A stretch of 64,000 nt of DNA from Desulfolutivibrio sulfoxidireducens. Lineage in GTDB: Bacteria; Desulfobacterota; Desulfovibrionia; Desulfovibrionales; Desulfovibrionaceae. The position numbers and the translations under genes are program-made. Within the stretch, counting starts at the first letter, position 1, and each line of letters starts with the position of its first letter. Below are positions 49,379 to 58,014 of this stretch, piece after piece. The notes under the pieces were generated by a model. The model did not search any database. It saw nothing but the letters and a program-made list of their open reading frames with translations, and had not been told where the DNA came from. Where the stretch lies: NCBI RefSeq assembly GCF_013376475.1, contig NZ_CP045508.1, positions 2,888,001-2,952,000 on the forward strand. Reading direction: 5' to 3'.

Positions 49379-50365
49379 ATGATGGAGGCGCCGGACAGAA
49401 ACATCGGACTGGATCTCGTACGGGTCACCGAGGCCGCCGCGCTCAGTTGTTCCAGGTGGCTGGGCAAGGGCGACAAGATCGCCGGGGATCAGGCCGCCGT
49501 GGACGCCATGCGCCTGTCCTTCAGCACCGTGCCCCTGGACGGGATCATCGTCATCGGCGAGGGGGAAAAAGACGAGGCCCCCATGCTCTTTAACGGCGAG
49601 AAGGTGGGCATGGGCCTGGGGCAGGCCGTGGACGTGGCCGTGGATCCCGTGGAGGGGACCAACCTTCTGGCCTACGGTCGGCCCAACGCCATCTCGGTGG
49701 TCGGCGTGGCCCCGCGCGGCAGCATGTTCGACCCCGGGCCAAGCTACTACATGAAAAAGCTGGTGGTCCCGGCCGAGGCCAGGGACGTGGCCGACCTGGA
49801 CGCCCCGGTTACCGACAACCTGCGCACCATCGCCAAGGCCCTGGGCAAGGATGTGAACGATCTGGTGGTCTTTGTCCTGGACAAGCCGCGCCACAAGGGG
49901 CTTATCGCCGAGATCAGGCGGGCCGGGGCGCGCATCCAACTGCACACCGACGGCGACGTGGCCGGCTCGCTGATGGCCGTGGACCCGGCGGACGATGTGG
50001 ACGTGATGATGGGCACCGGCGGCACCCCGGAGGGCGTGCTCTCGGCCTGCGCCATCCGGGCCATGGGCGGCCGCATGCTGGCCCGGCTCGATCCCCAGAA
50101 AGACGACGAGAAAAAGGCCCTGGCCGCAGCCGGCACGGACACGAAAAGCATCCTGACCGAGGAGACCCTGGTTGGAAGCGAGGACACCTATTTCGCGGCC
50201 ACGGGCATCTCCGGGGGCACGTTTCTGCCCGGGGTGCGCTTCACCGGCCGGGGCGCGGTGACCCACTCCCTGGTGCTGCGCGGCAAGACCGGCACCCTGC
50301 GGCGCATCGAGACCTACATCTCCCTGGAAAAGCTCATGCGCTTCAGCGCCGTGAAGTACGATTAG
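49379..50365 (+). CDS. glpX: Class II fructose-1,6-bisphosphatase
   Basis: 328 residues. GlpX signatures: IVIGEGEKDEAPMLFNGE, VDPVEGTN for metal binding, and DDVDVMMGTGGTPEGVLSACAIRAMGG. It hydrolyses fructose-1,6-bisphosphate in gluconeogenesis; related enzymes also act on sedoheptulose-1,7-bisphosphate. The ATG at 49379 lies 2 bp after the tkt stop and shares its GGAG signal, so the two genes are coupled. Confidence 0.95.
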   Translation: MMEAPDRNIGLDLVRVTEAAALSCSRWLGKGDKIAGDQAAVDAMRLSFSTVPLDGIIVIGEGEKDEAPMLFNGEKVGMGLGQAVDVAVDPVEGTNLLAYGRPNAISVVGVAPRGSMFDPGPSYYMKKLVVPAEARDVADLDAPVTDNLRTIAKALGKDVNDLVVFVLDKPRHKGLIAEIRRAGARIQLHTDGDVAGSLMAVDPADDVDVMMGTGGTPEGVLSACAIRAMGGRMLARLDPQKDDEKKALAAAGTDTKSILTEETLVGSEDTYFAATGISGGTFLPGVRFTGRGAVTHSLVLRGKTGTLRRIETYISLEKLMRFSAVKYD

Positions 50366-50523
50366 GCCGCGCGGAAAAGGCGCCCTCGGCGACATCCGGC
50401 CGCTCCCCGCCCGGGATGATGAAATATCCTGGATGGGACCGCATCACGGAAATGCTTCCCTGCGCGGCGTTTGGCGCTGCATCCGCTCTTGCGGATCGCG
50501 GTGCCTGTCGCCGCGCGTTTCGC

Positions 50524-51489
50524 CTAGTAGAACCAGGTGCGGCAGCGCGGCCGGGGAATGGCCTTGTATGCCGGGCGCTGTCCCTTGTTCCAGAGCAGGA
50601 AATCCAACCGCAGGGGCGTGGCGCGCACCCCGCGCCTGCCGAGTTCCGCCGCGAGCAGTTCCACGACCCGCACCGTGGCCGCCCGCATCTCCACCTCCTG
50701 GGGCGAATCCTTCTCCAGCGGCTCTCCGGCAGCGATGCGTGCCTCTAACCCGGCTTCCAGCTTGAGGATGCCGTCCAGGCGCAGTACATGGGGCACGAGG
50801 TTGTCCGCGAACACCGTGAGATATTCCAGGTCGCGGAACCGGCCCGGCCCCTTCCCGCCAAAGGCCACGGCCAAATCCGCCGCCGTCAGTTGGGCGCGCT
50901 TGTAAAAGGCCGCCGGACCGGTGGCATACGGTTGTTCGTCGCGGAAAAGCTCCATCCGGGCAAGATCGCGGCACAGCGCCTCGGCGCTGCCGCCGGCCGC
51001 CTCGATGAGGGCAAGGGCGCTGCCACCATAATCGCGCCGCAACAACTCTCCCAGGTCGCGCAGGGCACGGGCGAAAAGCCCCATGAGTTCCATGACCACG
51101 GGATCATCTGCGTCCTGCCTGAAAAGCCGGGCCGCGTCCCCGGGCGTCATGACGGCAAGCGCGTCCGCGCCAAGGGGACCCTCGCCGGCGAAGTGTGCGG
51201 CAAGGCGTGTGGCGATGGTGAAATAGCCGGACTTGCCCGGGAGCTTGCGCAGGTGCGGGAAATAGCCCGAGCCGAAGTTCACGGCGTCGAGAACGAGGAA
51301 AAAATGCGCCGTGTCCACCCCGTGCCCCAGGTAATGGCTGGCCGGGTCGTGGGCCGGCGCGGCCAGGGCGGCGACGTCGCAACGAGCGGCATAGGCTGGA
51401 ATGGCCTCATGGTCGATGGTCACGAAGCGGGCGTCGCGGCAGACTCGGGCGGCGTCGGCGCGGATGCGCGCGAAAAGCGAAACAGACAT
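50524..51489 (-). CDS. Queuosine salvage protein family (DUF2419-like)
   Basis: 321 residues resembling the DUF2419/Qng1 family, which releases queuine from queuosine nucleoside or its monophosphate. Fitting features are AVNFGSGYFPHLRK, GYFTIATRLAAHF, a central FYKRAQLTAADLAVAF, and C-terminal RLDFLLWNKGQR... PRCRTWFY, close to the family's terminal Arg-aromatic signature. GGAG lies nine bases before the ATG. It diverges from a Nudix-type regulator gene across a shared palindrome. The assignment is from pattern recognition without a search. Confidence 0.75.
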   Translation of the reverse strand: MSVSLFARIRADAARVCRDARFVTIDHEAIPAYAARCDVAALAAPAHDPASHYLGHGVDTAHFFLVLDAVNFGSGYFPHLRKLPGKSGYFTIATRLAAHFAGEGPLGADALAVMTPGDAARLFRQDADDPVVMELMGLFARALRDLGELLRRDYGGSALALIEAAGGSAEALCRDLARMELFRDEQPYATGPAAFYKRAQLTAADLAVAFGGKGPGRFRDLEYLTVFADNLVPHVLRLDGILKLEAGLEARIAAGEPLEKDSPQEVEMRAATVRVVELLAAELGRRGVRATPLRLDFLLWNKGQRPAYKAIPRPRCRTWFY

Positions 51490-51514
51490 GGGAACTCCGT
51501 TGCGAAAAGCGTTT

Positions 51515-51562
51515 TTGACTTATTGTCATTAGTACAATAATATAAAAAAAAGAATACGTCAA
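51515..51562. promoter_or_regulatory. Back-to-back promoters overlapping one palindromic operator
   Basis: Plus strand: TTGACT (51515-51520) and TAATAT (51538-51543), 17-bp spacer. Minus strand: TTGACG (51557-51562) and TATTGT (51534-51539), 17-bp spacer. The palindrome TTATTGT-N7-ACAATAA (51520-51540) covers the plus spacer and the minus -10. A bound dimer would block both promoters. Confidence 0.65.
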
Positions 51563-51576
51563 TGGAGGGAGGTTGC

Positions 51577-52212
51577 GTGGCGTTTGACCGGGGCCGGGTG
51601 AGTCTTGCTGTGGATTGCGCGGTGTTCGGCTTTGCCGCGGGGGGGGTACGGGTGCTGACCGTCAGGCGGCGCGTGCCGCCTTTTGCCGACGGCTGGGCGC
51701 TGCCTGGCGGCTTTGTCGAGGCCGGGGAAACCTTGCTTTGCTCGGCGGCGCGGGAGCTTGAGGAGGAAACGGGCGTGGTCGCGGCGCATCTGGAACAGGT
51801 GGGCTGCTTCGACGCCCTGGACCGGGACCCGCGCGGCCGGGTGGTGTCCGTGGCCTTTGCCGGGCTTGTGCGGCGCGAGCACCTGACGCTCCGGGCCACG
51901 GCCGACGCTGGAGAGGCGCGCTGGGGGGACCTCGCCGACCGCCCCCCCCTGGTTTTCGACCATGAGGCCATACTGGCGGCGGCCCTGGCCCATGTGCGCG
52001 CCTCACTATGGCAACGCCCCCTTGCGCTTGCGCTTCTGGGCGCGCGCTTCACCCTGGCCGAGGCCCAGACGCTCTACGAGGCCGTGGCCGGCATGCGCTT
52101 CGATGTGCGCAATTTCCGCAAGCGGCTGCTTGCCACGGGCATGCTCGCGTCCCTCGATGCCAGGGAGACGGGCGTGGCCCACCGGGCTGCCCGGTATTAC
52201 GCCTGCCGCTAG
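51577..52212 (+). CDS. NrtR-type Nudix-winged-helix regulator
   Basis: 211 residues from GTG 51577, which has GGAGGGA six bases upstream; an ATG at 51562 would lack such a site. Residues about 5-130 are a Nudix domain: GGFVEAGETLLCSAARELEEETGV matches the full Nudix box GX5EX7REUXEEXGU. The C-terminal 75 residues (LGARFTLAEAQTLYEAVAGMRFDVRNFRKRLLATGMLA) are the winged helix seen in NrtR. NrtR proteins sense ADP-ribose or NAD-related metabolites. Here the divergent partner is queuosine salvage, so the ligand may differ. Confidence 0.85.
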   Translation: MAFDRGRVSLAVDCAVFGFAAGGVRVLTVRRRVPPFADGWALPGGFVEAGETLLCSAARELEEETGVVAAHLEQVGCFDALDRDPRGRVVSVAFAGLVRREHLTLRATADAGEARWGDLADRPPLVFDHEAILAAALAHVRASLWQRPLALALLGARFTLAEAQTLYEAVAGMRFDVRNFRKRLLATGMLASLDARETGVAHRAARYYACR

Positions 52213-52247
52213 TCAGGATATTGCATGACAAGATTGACGAAGCCTTC

Positions 52248-52595
52248 CTAGAACGTGACGATCTGGTACCCCTCGTCCATGTACCTGGCCATGCCCGGAT
52301 GCCCGTGCATGTCGTCAAGTAAGGGCAGCCCCTCCTTTTTCACCGCCTCCAGCGCCCCCAGGTTGGTGGCGCAGGCCTTGCACGCCCCGGCGAACAGCCC
52401 CAGCGACTTGGTCTTCTCGAAAAGCGTGTGCATGGGACTGGCCTCGTCGGCCAGCTTGGCCACCAGCGTCGTGGCCTCGCCCTCCAGCACCACCACCGCC
52501 TCGTAGCCCTTCTCCCGCATGTCGATGGCGTTTAACATCACGTGGATGAAACAGGTCACCTCCCCCCGAAACGCGAATATGGCCACTTTTTTCAT
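52248..52595 (-). CDS. DsrE-family small protein
   Basis: 115 residues. The fold pattern (VAIFAFRGEVTCFIHVMLNAIDMREKGYEAVVVLEGEA, then ACKACATNLGAL) matches DsrE/YchN-like proteins, with a Cys pair in CKACATN. Some relatives carry sulfur; others have no known role. The ATG at 52595 has GGGG six bases upstream; a second ATG at 52601 would add two residues. It lies at the 3' side of the kor gene pair on the same strand. Confidence 0.78.
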   Translation of the reverse strand: MKKVAIFAFRGEVTCFIHVMLNAIDMREKGYEAVVVLEGEATTLVAKLADEASPMHTLFEKTKSLGLFAGACKACATNLGALEAVKKEGLPLLDDMHGHPGMARYMDEGYQIVTF

Positions 52596-52756
52596 ATCCA
52601 TCCCCTTGCGTCGCGTCCGCGAGATTCAGGCATCCGAATCTTGAGGATAACAGGCTTGACGCAGTAGTATTTCCTAAACATACCGCCGCGCGTGCACCAG
52701 GCCGCGACACGCGGCGGCATCACCCGCAGCCGTGTTTCTTCCCGCCGCCACCGGCC

Positions 52757-53608
52757 TCAGGCATAGCTCTCCACAATCCCGGCCAAAGCGTCCATGTCCG
52801 GCGTGTGCAGGGCCAAAGCCCCCCGCGCCGCCTCGGGCAGTCGCCCGCCGAAGGGCGGCCGGTCGTTCTCATAGATCACCCCGATGGGGATGCGCTCCCC
52901 GAATTCCATGGCCCTGTCCATGGCCGCGCCGAAATCCGTGGGATCGTGCTCCTCGCCAAGCCTGTACACCCGCTCCTTGTACCAGGCGAAGGTGTTGACC
53001 TTGTTGAACGACACGCACGGCTGCAAGATGTCCACCAGGGAAAAGCCCCGATGCCGCACGGCCCGCTCGATAAGCCCCGACAGATGCCCCATGTCCCCGG
53101 AAAACCCCCGGGCCACGAACCCCGCCCGCATGGCCACGGCCACGGCCATGGGATTAAAGGGCATGGACGGCGCGCCCGAGGGCTGGGCCTTGGTCACCTG
53201 CCCCTCCATGGTCGTGGGACTGGCCTGCCCCTTGGTCAACCCGTAGATCTGGTTGTCGTGGGCCAAAAGCGTCATGTCCACGTTGCGCCGCAAGGCCGCC
53301 AGAAAATGGTTGCCGCCCTCGCCATAACTGCACCCGTCCCCGGACTCGGCAATGACCGTAAGCTTCGGATTGGCCAGCTTGGCCCCCTGCGCAGCCGGCA
53401 ACGAACGGCCGTGCAGCCCGTTGAACACGTTGGCCCGAAGATAATGCGGGGCCTTGGCCGCCTGCCCGATGCCCGAGACGAACAAGATTTCATGGGGAGA
53501 AAGACCCAGGGAGACAAGCGCGTCGATGACCGCCTTGCGGATCGAAAAATTCCCGCATCCCGGACACCACGCCGTCTCGAACTCGCCATAATCAGCTACC
53601 GTGACCAT
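52757..53608 (-). CDS. korB: 2-oxoacid:ferredoxin oxidoreductase, beta subunit
   Basis: 283 residues. TPP-binding motif AESGDGCSYGEGGNHFLAALRRNVDMTLLAHDNQIYGLTKGQ, N-terminal cluster-type WCPGCGNFSIRKAV, and HGRSLPAAQGAKLANP are standard. With the alpha-gamma subunit it oxidatively decarboxylates 2-oxoglutarate or a related 2-oxoacid to acyl-CoA with ferredoxin as acceptor. The exact acid cannot be told. AAGGAG precedes the start. The 81-bp hairpin repeat (copy B) lies 23 bp upstream. Confidence 0.92.
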   Translation of the reverse strand: MVTVADYGEFETAWCPGCGNFSIRKAVIDALVSLGLSPHEILFVSGIGQAAKAPHYLRANVFNGLHGRSLPAAQGAKLANPKLTVIAESGDGCSYGEGGNHFLAALRRNVDMTLLAHDNQIYGLTKGQASPTTMEGQVTKAQPSGAPSMPFNPMAVAVAMRAGFVARGFSGDMGHLSGLIERAVRHRGFSLVDILQPCVSFNKVNTFAWYKERVYRLGEEHDPTDFGAAMDRAMEFGERIPIGVIYENDRPPFGGRLPEAARGALALHTPDMDALAGIVESYA

Positions 53609-53630
53609 ATGGACTCCTTCGGAGGGAGAA

Positions 53631-53711
53631 CCGGGAGAAGGGAACCCCTTTTTTGAAAAAAAGGGGTTCCCTTCTCCCGGACCCTCATCCCTCCCCAAAA
53701 AACTTTAACGG
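53631..53711 (-). repeat. 81-bp hairpin repeat, copy B, between korA and korB
   Basis: A perfect 24-bp inverted repeat (53631-53654 with 53657-53680) is followed by a tail ending CCCCAAAAAACTTTAACGG (to 53711). It has the same length and layout as copy A at 10939-11019. On the minus strand it lies between the korA stop and the korB ribosome-binding site. Confidence 0.85.
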
Positions 53712-53747
53712 GTTGTGGCGATACATGAGCGTACCTTGAAAACGGAG

Positions 53748-55433
53748 TTACAGGTGATCGAGGATATATCGGGCCGTGAACGGCAGGCCGTCGTAGCGAA
53801 GAATGTGATGAGGAAAGGCAAAGCCGGTCTCCTGGCGGATGAGCCGCGCCAACTGCCCCGTGGAATTGCCCTCGATCATGACCGGGCGGGGGGTTTTCTG
53901 GAGAAGAGACAGGAAGTGGTCGGGAACCAGGGGAGAAACCTGGGAGAAGTGGAGAACGGCGCAGGATGTCCCGGATGCGCGCAGATGCGCCGCCGCCTCC
54001 AGGGCCGCGCCCAGGGTCGTGCCCCAGCAGGTGAGAAGGATGTCGGGATCAGGATCGCCGGAGAGGTCCGGGGGAAAGGCTTCGGCCCGAAGCCCGGCCA
54101 GCTTGCGCGATCGCTTGTCCTGCATGGCCACCCGAACGGACAAGTCCTCGGTGATGTGCCCGTCCGGGGTGTGCTCGTCGCTGTCGGCCACGACCAGATA
54201 GGGTCCGAAACCCGGGACAAGACGCGGTGAGACGCCGGAGTCGGTCACGGTGTAGCGTTCGTACGGCTCCGAGCCGTCGTGGGACGTCCCGGGCCGGGCC
54301 ACCAAAGGAAGGGAGGCCGGATCGAAGGGAGGAACGCCCCGGTAGGAATCGGCCAGAAACTGATCCGTGAGCACGAAGGTCGGGCCTTGGTATTTCTCGG
54401 CCAGATGCACGGCCCGGTGCGTCAGGTGGAAGCACTGCTCCACCGTGCCCGGGGCGAAGACGGCCCGGGGAAACTCGCCGTGCCCGGCGTAGAGCACGAG
54501 GTTGAGGTCGGCCTGCTCCGTGCGGGTGGGCAGCCCCGTGGCCGGCCCCGGCCGCATGGCCACGACAATGACCACCGGGGTCTCGATCATGCCCGAAAGG
54601 CTTATGCCCTCGACCATGAGCGCAAACCCGCCGCCCGAGGTGGGCACAAGCGCCGTGGCCCCGGCGAAGGACGCGCCCAGCGCCATGTTCACGGCCGCGA
54701 TCTCGTCCTCGGCCTGCTCCACCACCACCCCCATGGCCTGGCCCTTGGCCGCCAGGGTCAGCGCCACCGAGGTCCCCGGGGTCATGGGATAGAAGGAACA
54801 GAAGTTGACCCCGGCGGCCATGGCCCCCAGCGCGATGGCCTCGTTGCCGTTGACCATGATCCGCTTTTCCGTGTTCACGGCCGGGGCGATGCAGGTGAAG
54901 GTCACGTTTTGGGCCACGGTCCAGGCCCGGGCGGCCTCGAAGACTTGAAGGTTCGCGGCCACGATCTCTTCGCCCTTTTTGGCGAAGGTGTCGCGGATGA
55001 TCCGGGAGATCCAGACGGCGTCCAGGCACAACAGGGAACACAGAACGCCCAGCGCGGCCATGTTCTCGTAAATGGGCCGGGGGCACAGGTCCTTGAAGGG
55101 AACGCGCAGGGTGCGGAGACCGGCGGCCTCGTCCCCGTGGGCCGCGTCGATAATGACCACGGCCTTGTCCGAAAGCTGCCCGGCGTGCAGGCCGTAGGTC
55201 GCGGCGTCAAGGGCCACCAGGATGTCCACGGCCTCCACCGGGGCGGAGACCGGATCGGGGCCGACGCGCACGGCGTATGTGTTGTGGCCGCCCCGGATGC
55301 GGGACATGTAGTCCTGGGTGACCACGATCTCGTAGCCGGCCCTAACCAGGGCCTTGGACAGGAAATCGCCCACAGTGACCAGACCCTGTCCGGCCTCGCC
55401 GCCGATGAGGATGTTGACGCTGCTGTCGGACAT
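53748..55433 (-). CDS. korA: 2-oxoacid:ferredoxin oxidoreductase, fused gamma-alpha subunit
   Basis: 561 residues. The N-terminal third is the gamma domain (NILIGGEAGQGLVTVGDFLSKALVRAGYEIVVTQDYMSRIRGGHN). The rest is the alpha subunit: VNGNEAIALGAMAAGVNFCSFYPMTPGTSVALTLA and VEQAEDEIAAVNMALGASFAGATALVPTSGGGFALM, with the Glu near the TPP. It pairs with KorB. No separate ferredoxin-like delta subunit is adjacent, as expected for the two-subunit type. GGAG precedes the start. Confidence 0.92.
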   Translation of the reverse strand: MSDSSVNILIGGEAGQGLVTVGDFLSKALVRAGYEIVVTQDYMSRIRGGHNTYAVRVGPDPVSAPVEAVDILVALDAATYGLHAGQLSDKAVVIIDAAHGDEAAGLRTLRVPFKDLCPRPIYENMAALGVLCSLLCLDAVWISRIIRDTFAKKGEEIVAANLQVFEAARAWTVAQNVTFTCIAPAVNTEKRIMVNGNEAIALGAMAAGVNFCSFYPMTPGTSVALTLAAKGQAMGVVVEQAEDEIAAVNMALGASFAGATALVPTSGGGFALMVEGISLSGMIETPVVIVVAMRPGPATGLPTRTEQADLNLVLYAGHGEFPRAVFAPGTVEQCFHLTHRAVHLAEKYQGPTFVLTDQFLADSYRGVPPFDPASLPLVARPGTSHDGSEPYERYTVTDSGVSPRLVPGFGPYLVVADSDEHTPDGHITEDLSVRVAMQDKRSRKLAGLRAEAFPPDLSGDPDPDILLTCWGTTLGAALEAAAHLRASGTSCAVLHFSQVSPLVPDHFLSLLQKTPRPVMIEGNSTGQLARLIRQETGFAFPHHILRYDGLPFTARYILDHL

Positions 55434-55535
55434 GCGGTTCTCCGGTTGAAACATATTAAAATCGCGAGGAATCCCAAAAGGCTTTTGCCCTTTGGCCGCC
55501 GGAGGCATTCCCCCTGGCGCCTTGTGCGCGCGTCG

Positions 55536-56060
55536 TTACGCCCCGTCGAGCCCGGCGCGTTCTTTTTCCATGTACCAGCCCTGGGGGTCCTCGAAATAAT
55601 AGCGGGTGTCGGACAAAAGCACATGAAAACCGCGCTGGTCCCGGATCATCTCCGCCAGAAAGGCCTTTTCCACGGGGTCCGTGGTCTTTGCGGCATGTTC
55701 CCTGAAAAAGCCCAGGGCCAGAAGCTCCGCGTCGATGGCCGCGGAGAGCGCTCCGACCACGGTCATGCAGGCCGCCTTGCCCGGCGGAAGTCCGGGAACG
55801 AGTTGCGAAAAGACCTTGCGCATGTCCTCGGGCTGGTCCTCATGCAGCACACAGGCCGCCTCCCATTTCTTCCCGGCCACAAGGCCCTGGGAGACCTCCT
55901 CGATGCGCGCGCGCTGTTTTTTCTTATCCGCCACAAGCCGCTCGAAGACCTCGCGGCCCAGGGCCTCCGGGCAATCGGCCACGGCCTTGGCGTAAAATCC
56001 CACGGCCTTGTCCGCCAGTTCCAGGGCCTGGCACAGCATGTCCTGTGAGGGGTCCGGCAT
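55536..56060 (-). CDS. Rubrerythrin/ferritin-like domain protein
   Basis: 174 residues, all helical. The first helix AVGFYAKAVADCPEALGREVFERLVADKKKQRARIEEV has the four-helix pattern of rubrerythrin, though the usual Glu of ExxH lies only partly as expected. A second half has AIDAELLALGFFREHAAKTTDPVEKAFLAEMIRDQRGFH. No C-terminal rubredoxin is present. It may bind a di-iron site for peroxide removal. GGAGG precedes the start. It lies between korA and ferritin on the same strand. Confidence 0.75.
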   Translation of the reverse strand: MPDPSQDMLCQALELADKAVGFYAKAVADCPEALGREVFERLVADKKKQRARIEEVSQGLVAGKKWEAACVLHEDQPEDMRKVFSQLVPGLPPGKAACMTVVGALSAAIDAELLALGFFREHAAKTTDPVEKAFLAEMIRDQRGFHVLLSDTRYYFEDPQGWYMEKERAGLDGA

Positions 56061-56141
56061 GATTTCCTCCAGGGAAAGCCGAGGGGCCGTCAGACGTCAC
56101 CGGCATGACGGCCCCGTTCGGGCTTGAGGTGCTCGGTCAGG

Positions 56142-56654
56142 TTATTTCGCGACCGTCGGCGGCGTGAACACGCGCAGGGCCAGATCCTTGTCCAGCATGA
56201 ACCAGCCGCCGGGGGTGGATTCCACCAGCTTGAGCTTCTGGATGACCTCGGTGACGCTGGCCTCCTCCTCCACCTGCTCGGTGATGAACCACTGCAGAAA
56301 GGCGGCGGTGGCGTGGTCTTTTTCCTTCAGGGCCAGGTCCATAAGCGCGTTGATGCGCGCGGTGACCTTGCGCTCGTGGGCCAGGGATTCCTCGAACACG
56401 GCCAGGGGCGAGGCCCAGGTCACGGGCGGGGCCTCGATGGCCTGGAGCACCATCCGGCCGCCGCGCTCGTTGACGAAGGCATAGAACCTCTCGGCGTGGA
56501 AGCGCTCCTCCTGTTCCTGGACGTGCATCCAGTTGGCGAATCCGGCCAACCCCAGTTCCTCGAAGTAGGCGGCCATGGCCAGATACAGGTAGCCGGAAAA
56601 GTATTCCCACTTGACCTGGTCGTTTAGGGCCTGCTCCATCTTTTTGGACAGCAT
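56142..56654 (-). CDS. ftn: Ferritin
   Basis: 170 residues of the bacterial non-heme ferritin type: EQALNDQVKWEYFSGYLYLAMAAYFEELGLAGFANWMHVQEQEERFHAERF carries the first di-iron Glu residues and His. QWFITEQVEEEASV provides the second set. It oxidises and stores iron. It begins 3 bp after the desulfoferrodoxin stop, with AAGGA inside that gene's end, so the two are coupled. Confidence 0.94.
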   Translation of the reverse strand: MLSKKMEQALNDQVKWEYFSGYLYLAMAAYFEELGLAGFANWMHVQEQEERFHAERFYAFVNERGGRMVLQAIEAPPVTWASPLAVFEESLAHERKVTARINALMDLALKEKDHATAAFLQWFITEQVEEEASVTEVIQKLKLVESTPGGWFMLDKDLALRVFTPPTVAK

Positions 56655-56657
56655 GTC

Positions 56658-57035
56658 CTAGTCCTTTTTCCACAGCCCATGGATGTTGCAGTATTCACGG
56701 GCGGACACGGTTTCGGCCGCGACGCAAAATTCCGCCTCCGGCGTCTGTCCGGGTTTGAGGAAGGCCTTGTAGGACACGCCGTCGGCCAGAAGCTCGATCC
56801 ATTCGATGTAGTGTTTTTCCTCCATGGGGTGGGGCGCGGCGCCGACCTTGACCGTGTAGCCGGTGGCGGTCTTTTCGATGACCGGCACGTGTTTTTCCCG
56901 GGAGGCGTCGACGACGCCCTCCCGCATGAGTTTCATGGGCTGGCCGCAGCACACCAGATCGCCCGCGCCCGTGTGCAGCACCTCGACGATATTTCCACAG
57001 ATCTCGCATTTGTAGATTTCAAGCATCTTGGTCAT
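56658..57035 (-). CDS. dfx: Desulfoferrodoxin (superoxide reductase)
   Basis: 125 residues. N-terminal desulforedoxin site: YKCEIC (CxxC) and VCCGQPM (CC) bind a rubredoxin-type iron. The neelaredoxin domain has [25 protein letters not shown] and [11 protein letters not shown], giving the four His and one Cys of centre II. It reduces superoxide to hydrogen peroxide without oxygen evolution. AAGGAG precedes the start. It leads a minus-strand run with ferritin and the rubrerythrin-like gene, consistent with an oxygen-defence operon. Confidence 0.96.
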   Translation of the reverse strand: MTKMLEIYKCEICGNIVEVLHTGAGDLVCCGQPMKLMREGVVDASREKHVPVIEKTATGYTVKVGAAPHPMEEKHYIEWIELLADGVSYKAFLKPGQTPEAEFCVAAETVSAREYCNIHGLWKKD

Positions 57036-57326
57036 GGTCGTGATCTCCTTTTCGGGTCGTGTTTCCTGCCTCCCGGCCACGCCGGGCCGCCCGCCGACGA
57101 GGGAAGCGGACATGTCTTCCATAAACCACTTTGCCAACGCTTTCGCAACCCATAAATGGTATGTCTGGGGTCAGCGACATGCTTTTTGGAATATAAGTCC
57201 CTCCAGGCCACGGGCAACCCGTCTTGTCCGCTCCCCATCCCGGCGCTAAAGATTTTCCCGAATCCTCCGATGACGCAAAAGGAGCGCCCCAGAAAACAAT
57301 CCCACGGCAAACGCCGGGATACGGTC

Positions 57327-57881
57327 ATGAAACGAACACGAAATCTTCACATTGCCCTGCTCGCCGCCCTGGCCGTTGCCGTGGCGGTTCCCCGGCAGGC
57401 CCCCTGCGAACCGGCCCCCCTTCCCACCACCATCGGCATCCGGGATGCCAGCCAGCCGCCCGTGGCGGCCAGGGACCCCATGCCCTTTGTCCCGAAGGCG
57501 TCCACACGGAAAAAACCTCCCGCGCGAAAAAACGCGGCCTCAAGGCCACGTCCCCAGGCCTCGGCCAGGCCGGTCGCCCCGGTCCCCCCAAAGCCGCGGG
57601 TCCAGGCCGCGCCGCCCTTGCCCAGCCCGGAGGAACTCAACCGGCAATACACCACGCCCAAGGAGTCCCTCTCGACCCTGTTGGACGCGGCCCAGGCGCC
57701 GCCCGCGCCAGATTCCGGCCCCAAACCGGCCCAGGCCCCCTCCGGGCCGGCCCCCGGTCCGAAACCGGCCCAGGAGGCGCCCGTCGCGGCCCCCGGTCCC
57801 AAACCGGCCCAGGGCGAGCCCACGGCGGCCCCCGGTCCCAAACCGGCCCAGGCCACGGCCGCTGTGCCAAAAACGCCATGA
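57327..57881 (+). CDS. Secreted Pro/Ala-rich protein with GPKPAQ repeats
   Basis: 184 residues. Signal peptide LHIALLAALAVAVAVPRQAPC. The rest is low-complexity, rich in Pro, Ala and Lys, with four GPKPAQ motifs (near 130-180) separated by variable Pro-Ala linkers. The DNA of the repeats is also repetitive (57718-57855). No enzymatic domain is recognised; a wall- or polymer-associated spacer is possible. The start has a moderate upstream context; an earlier in-frame ATG at 57270 would add 19 residues. Confidence 0.6.
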   Translation: MKRTRNLHIALLAALAVAVAVPRQAPCEPAPLPTTIGIRDASQPPVAARDPMPFVPKASTRKKPPARKNAASRPRPQASARPVAPVPPKPRVQAAPPLPSPEELNRQYTTPKESLSTLLDAAQAPPAPDSGPKPAQAPSGPAPGPKPAQEAPVAAPGPKPAQGEPTAAPGPKPAQATAAVPKTP

Positions 57882-58014
57882 CCGTCCGATCCCGCCGCCC
57901 GCGTTGTTGTTTTCGCCCATCGGCCGCGACCACGGCGCACTCCCGGCGAGGACGGCCCAGGACAGGCCTGGATATCCCGATTTCACCGCCAACCGCCCAC
58001 GCGAGGACAATGCC

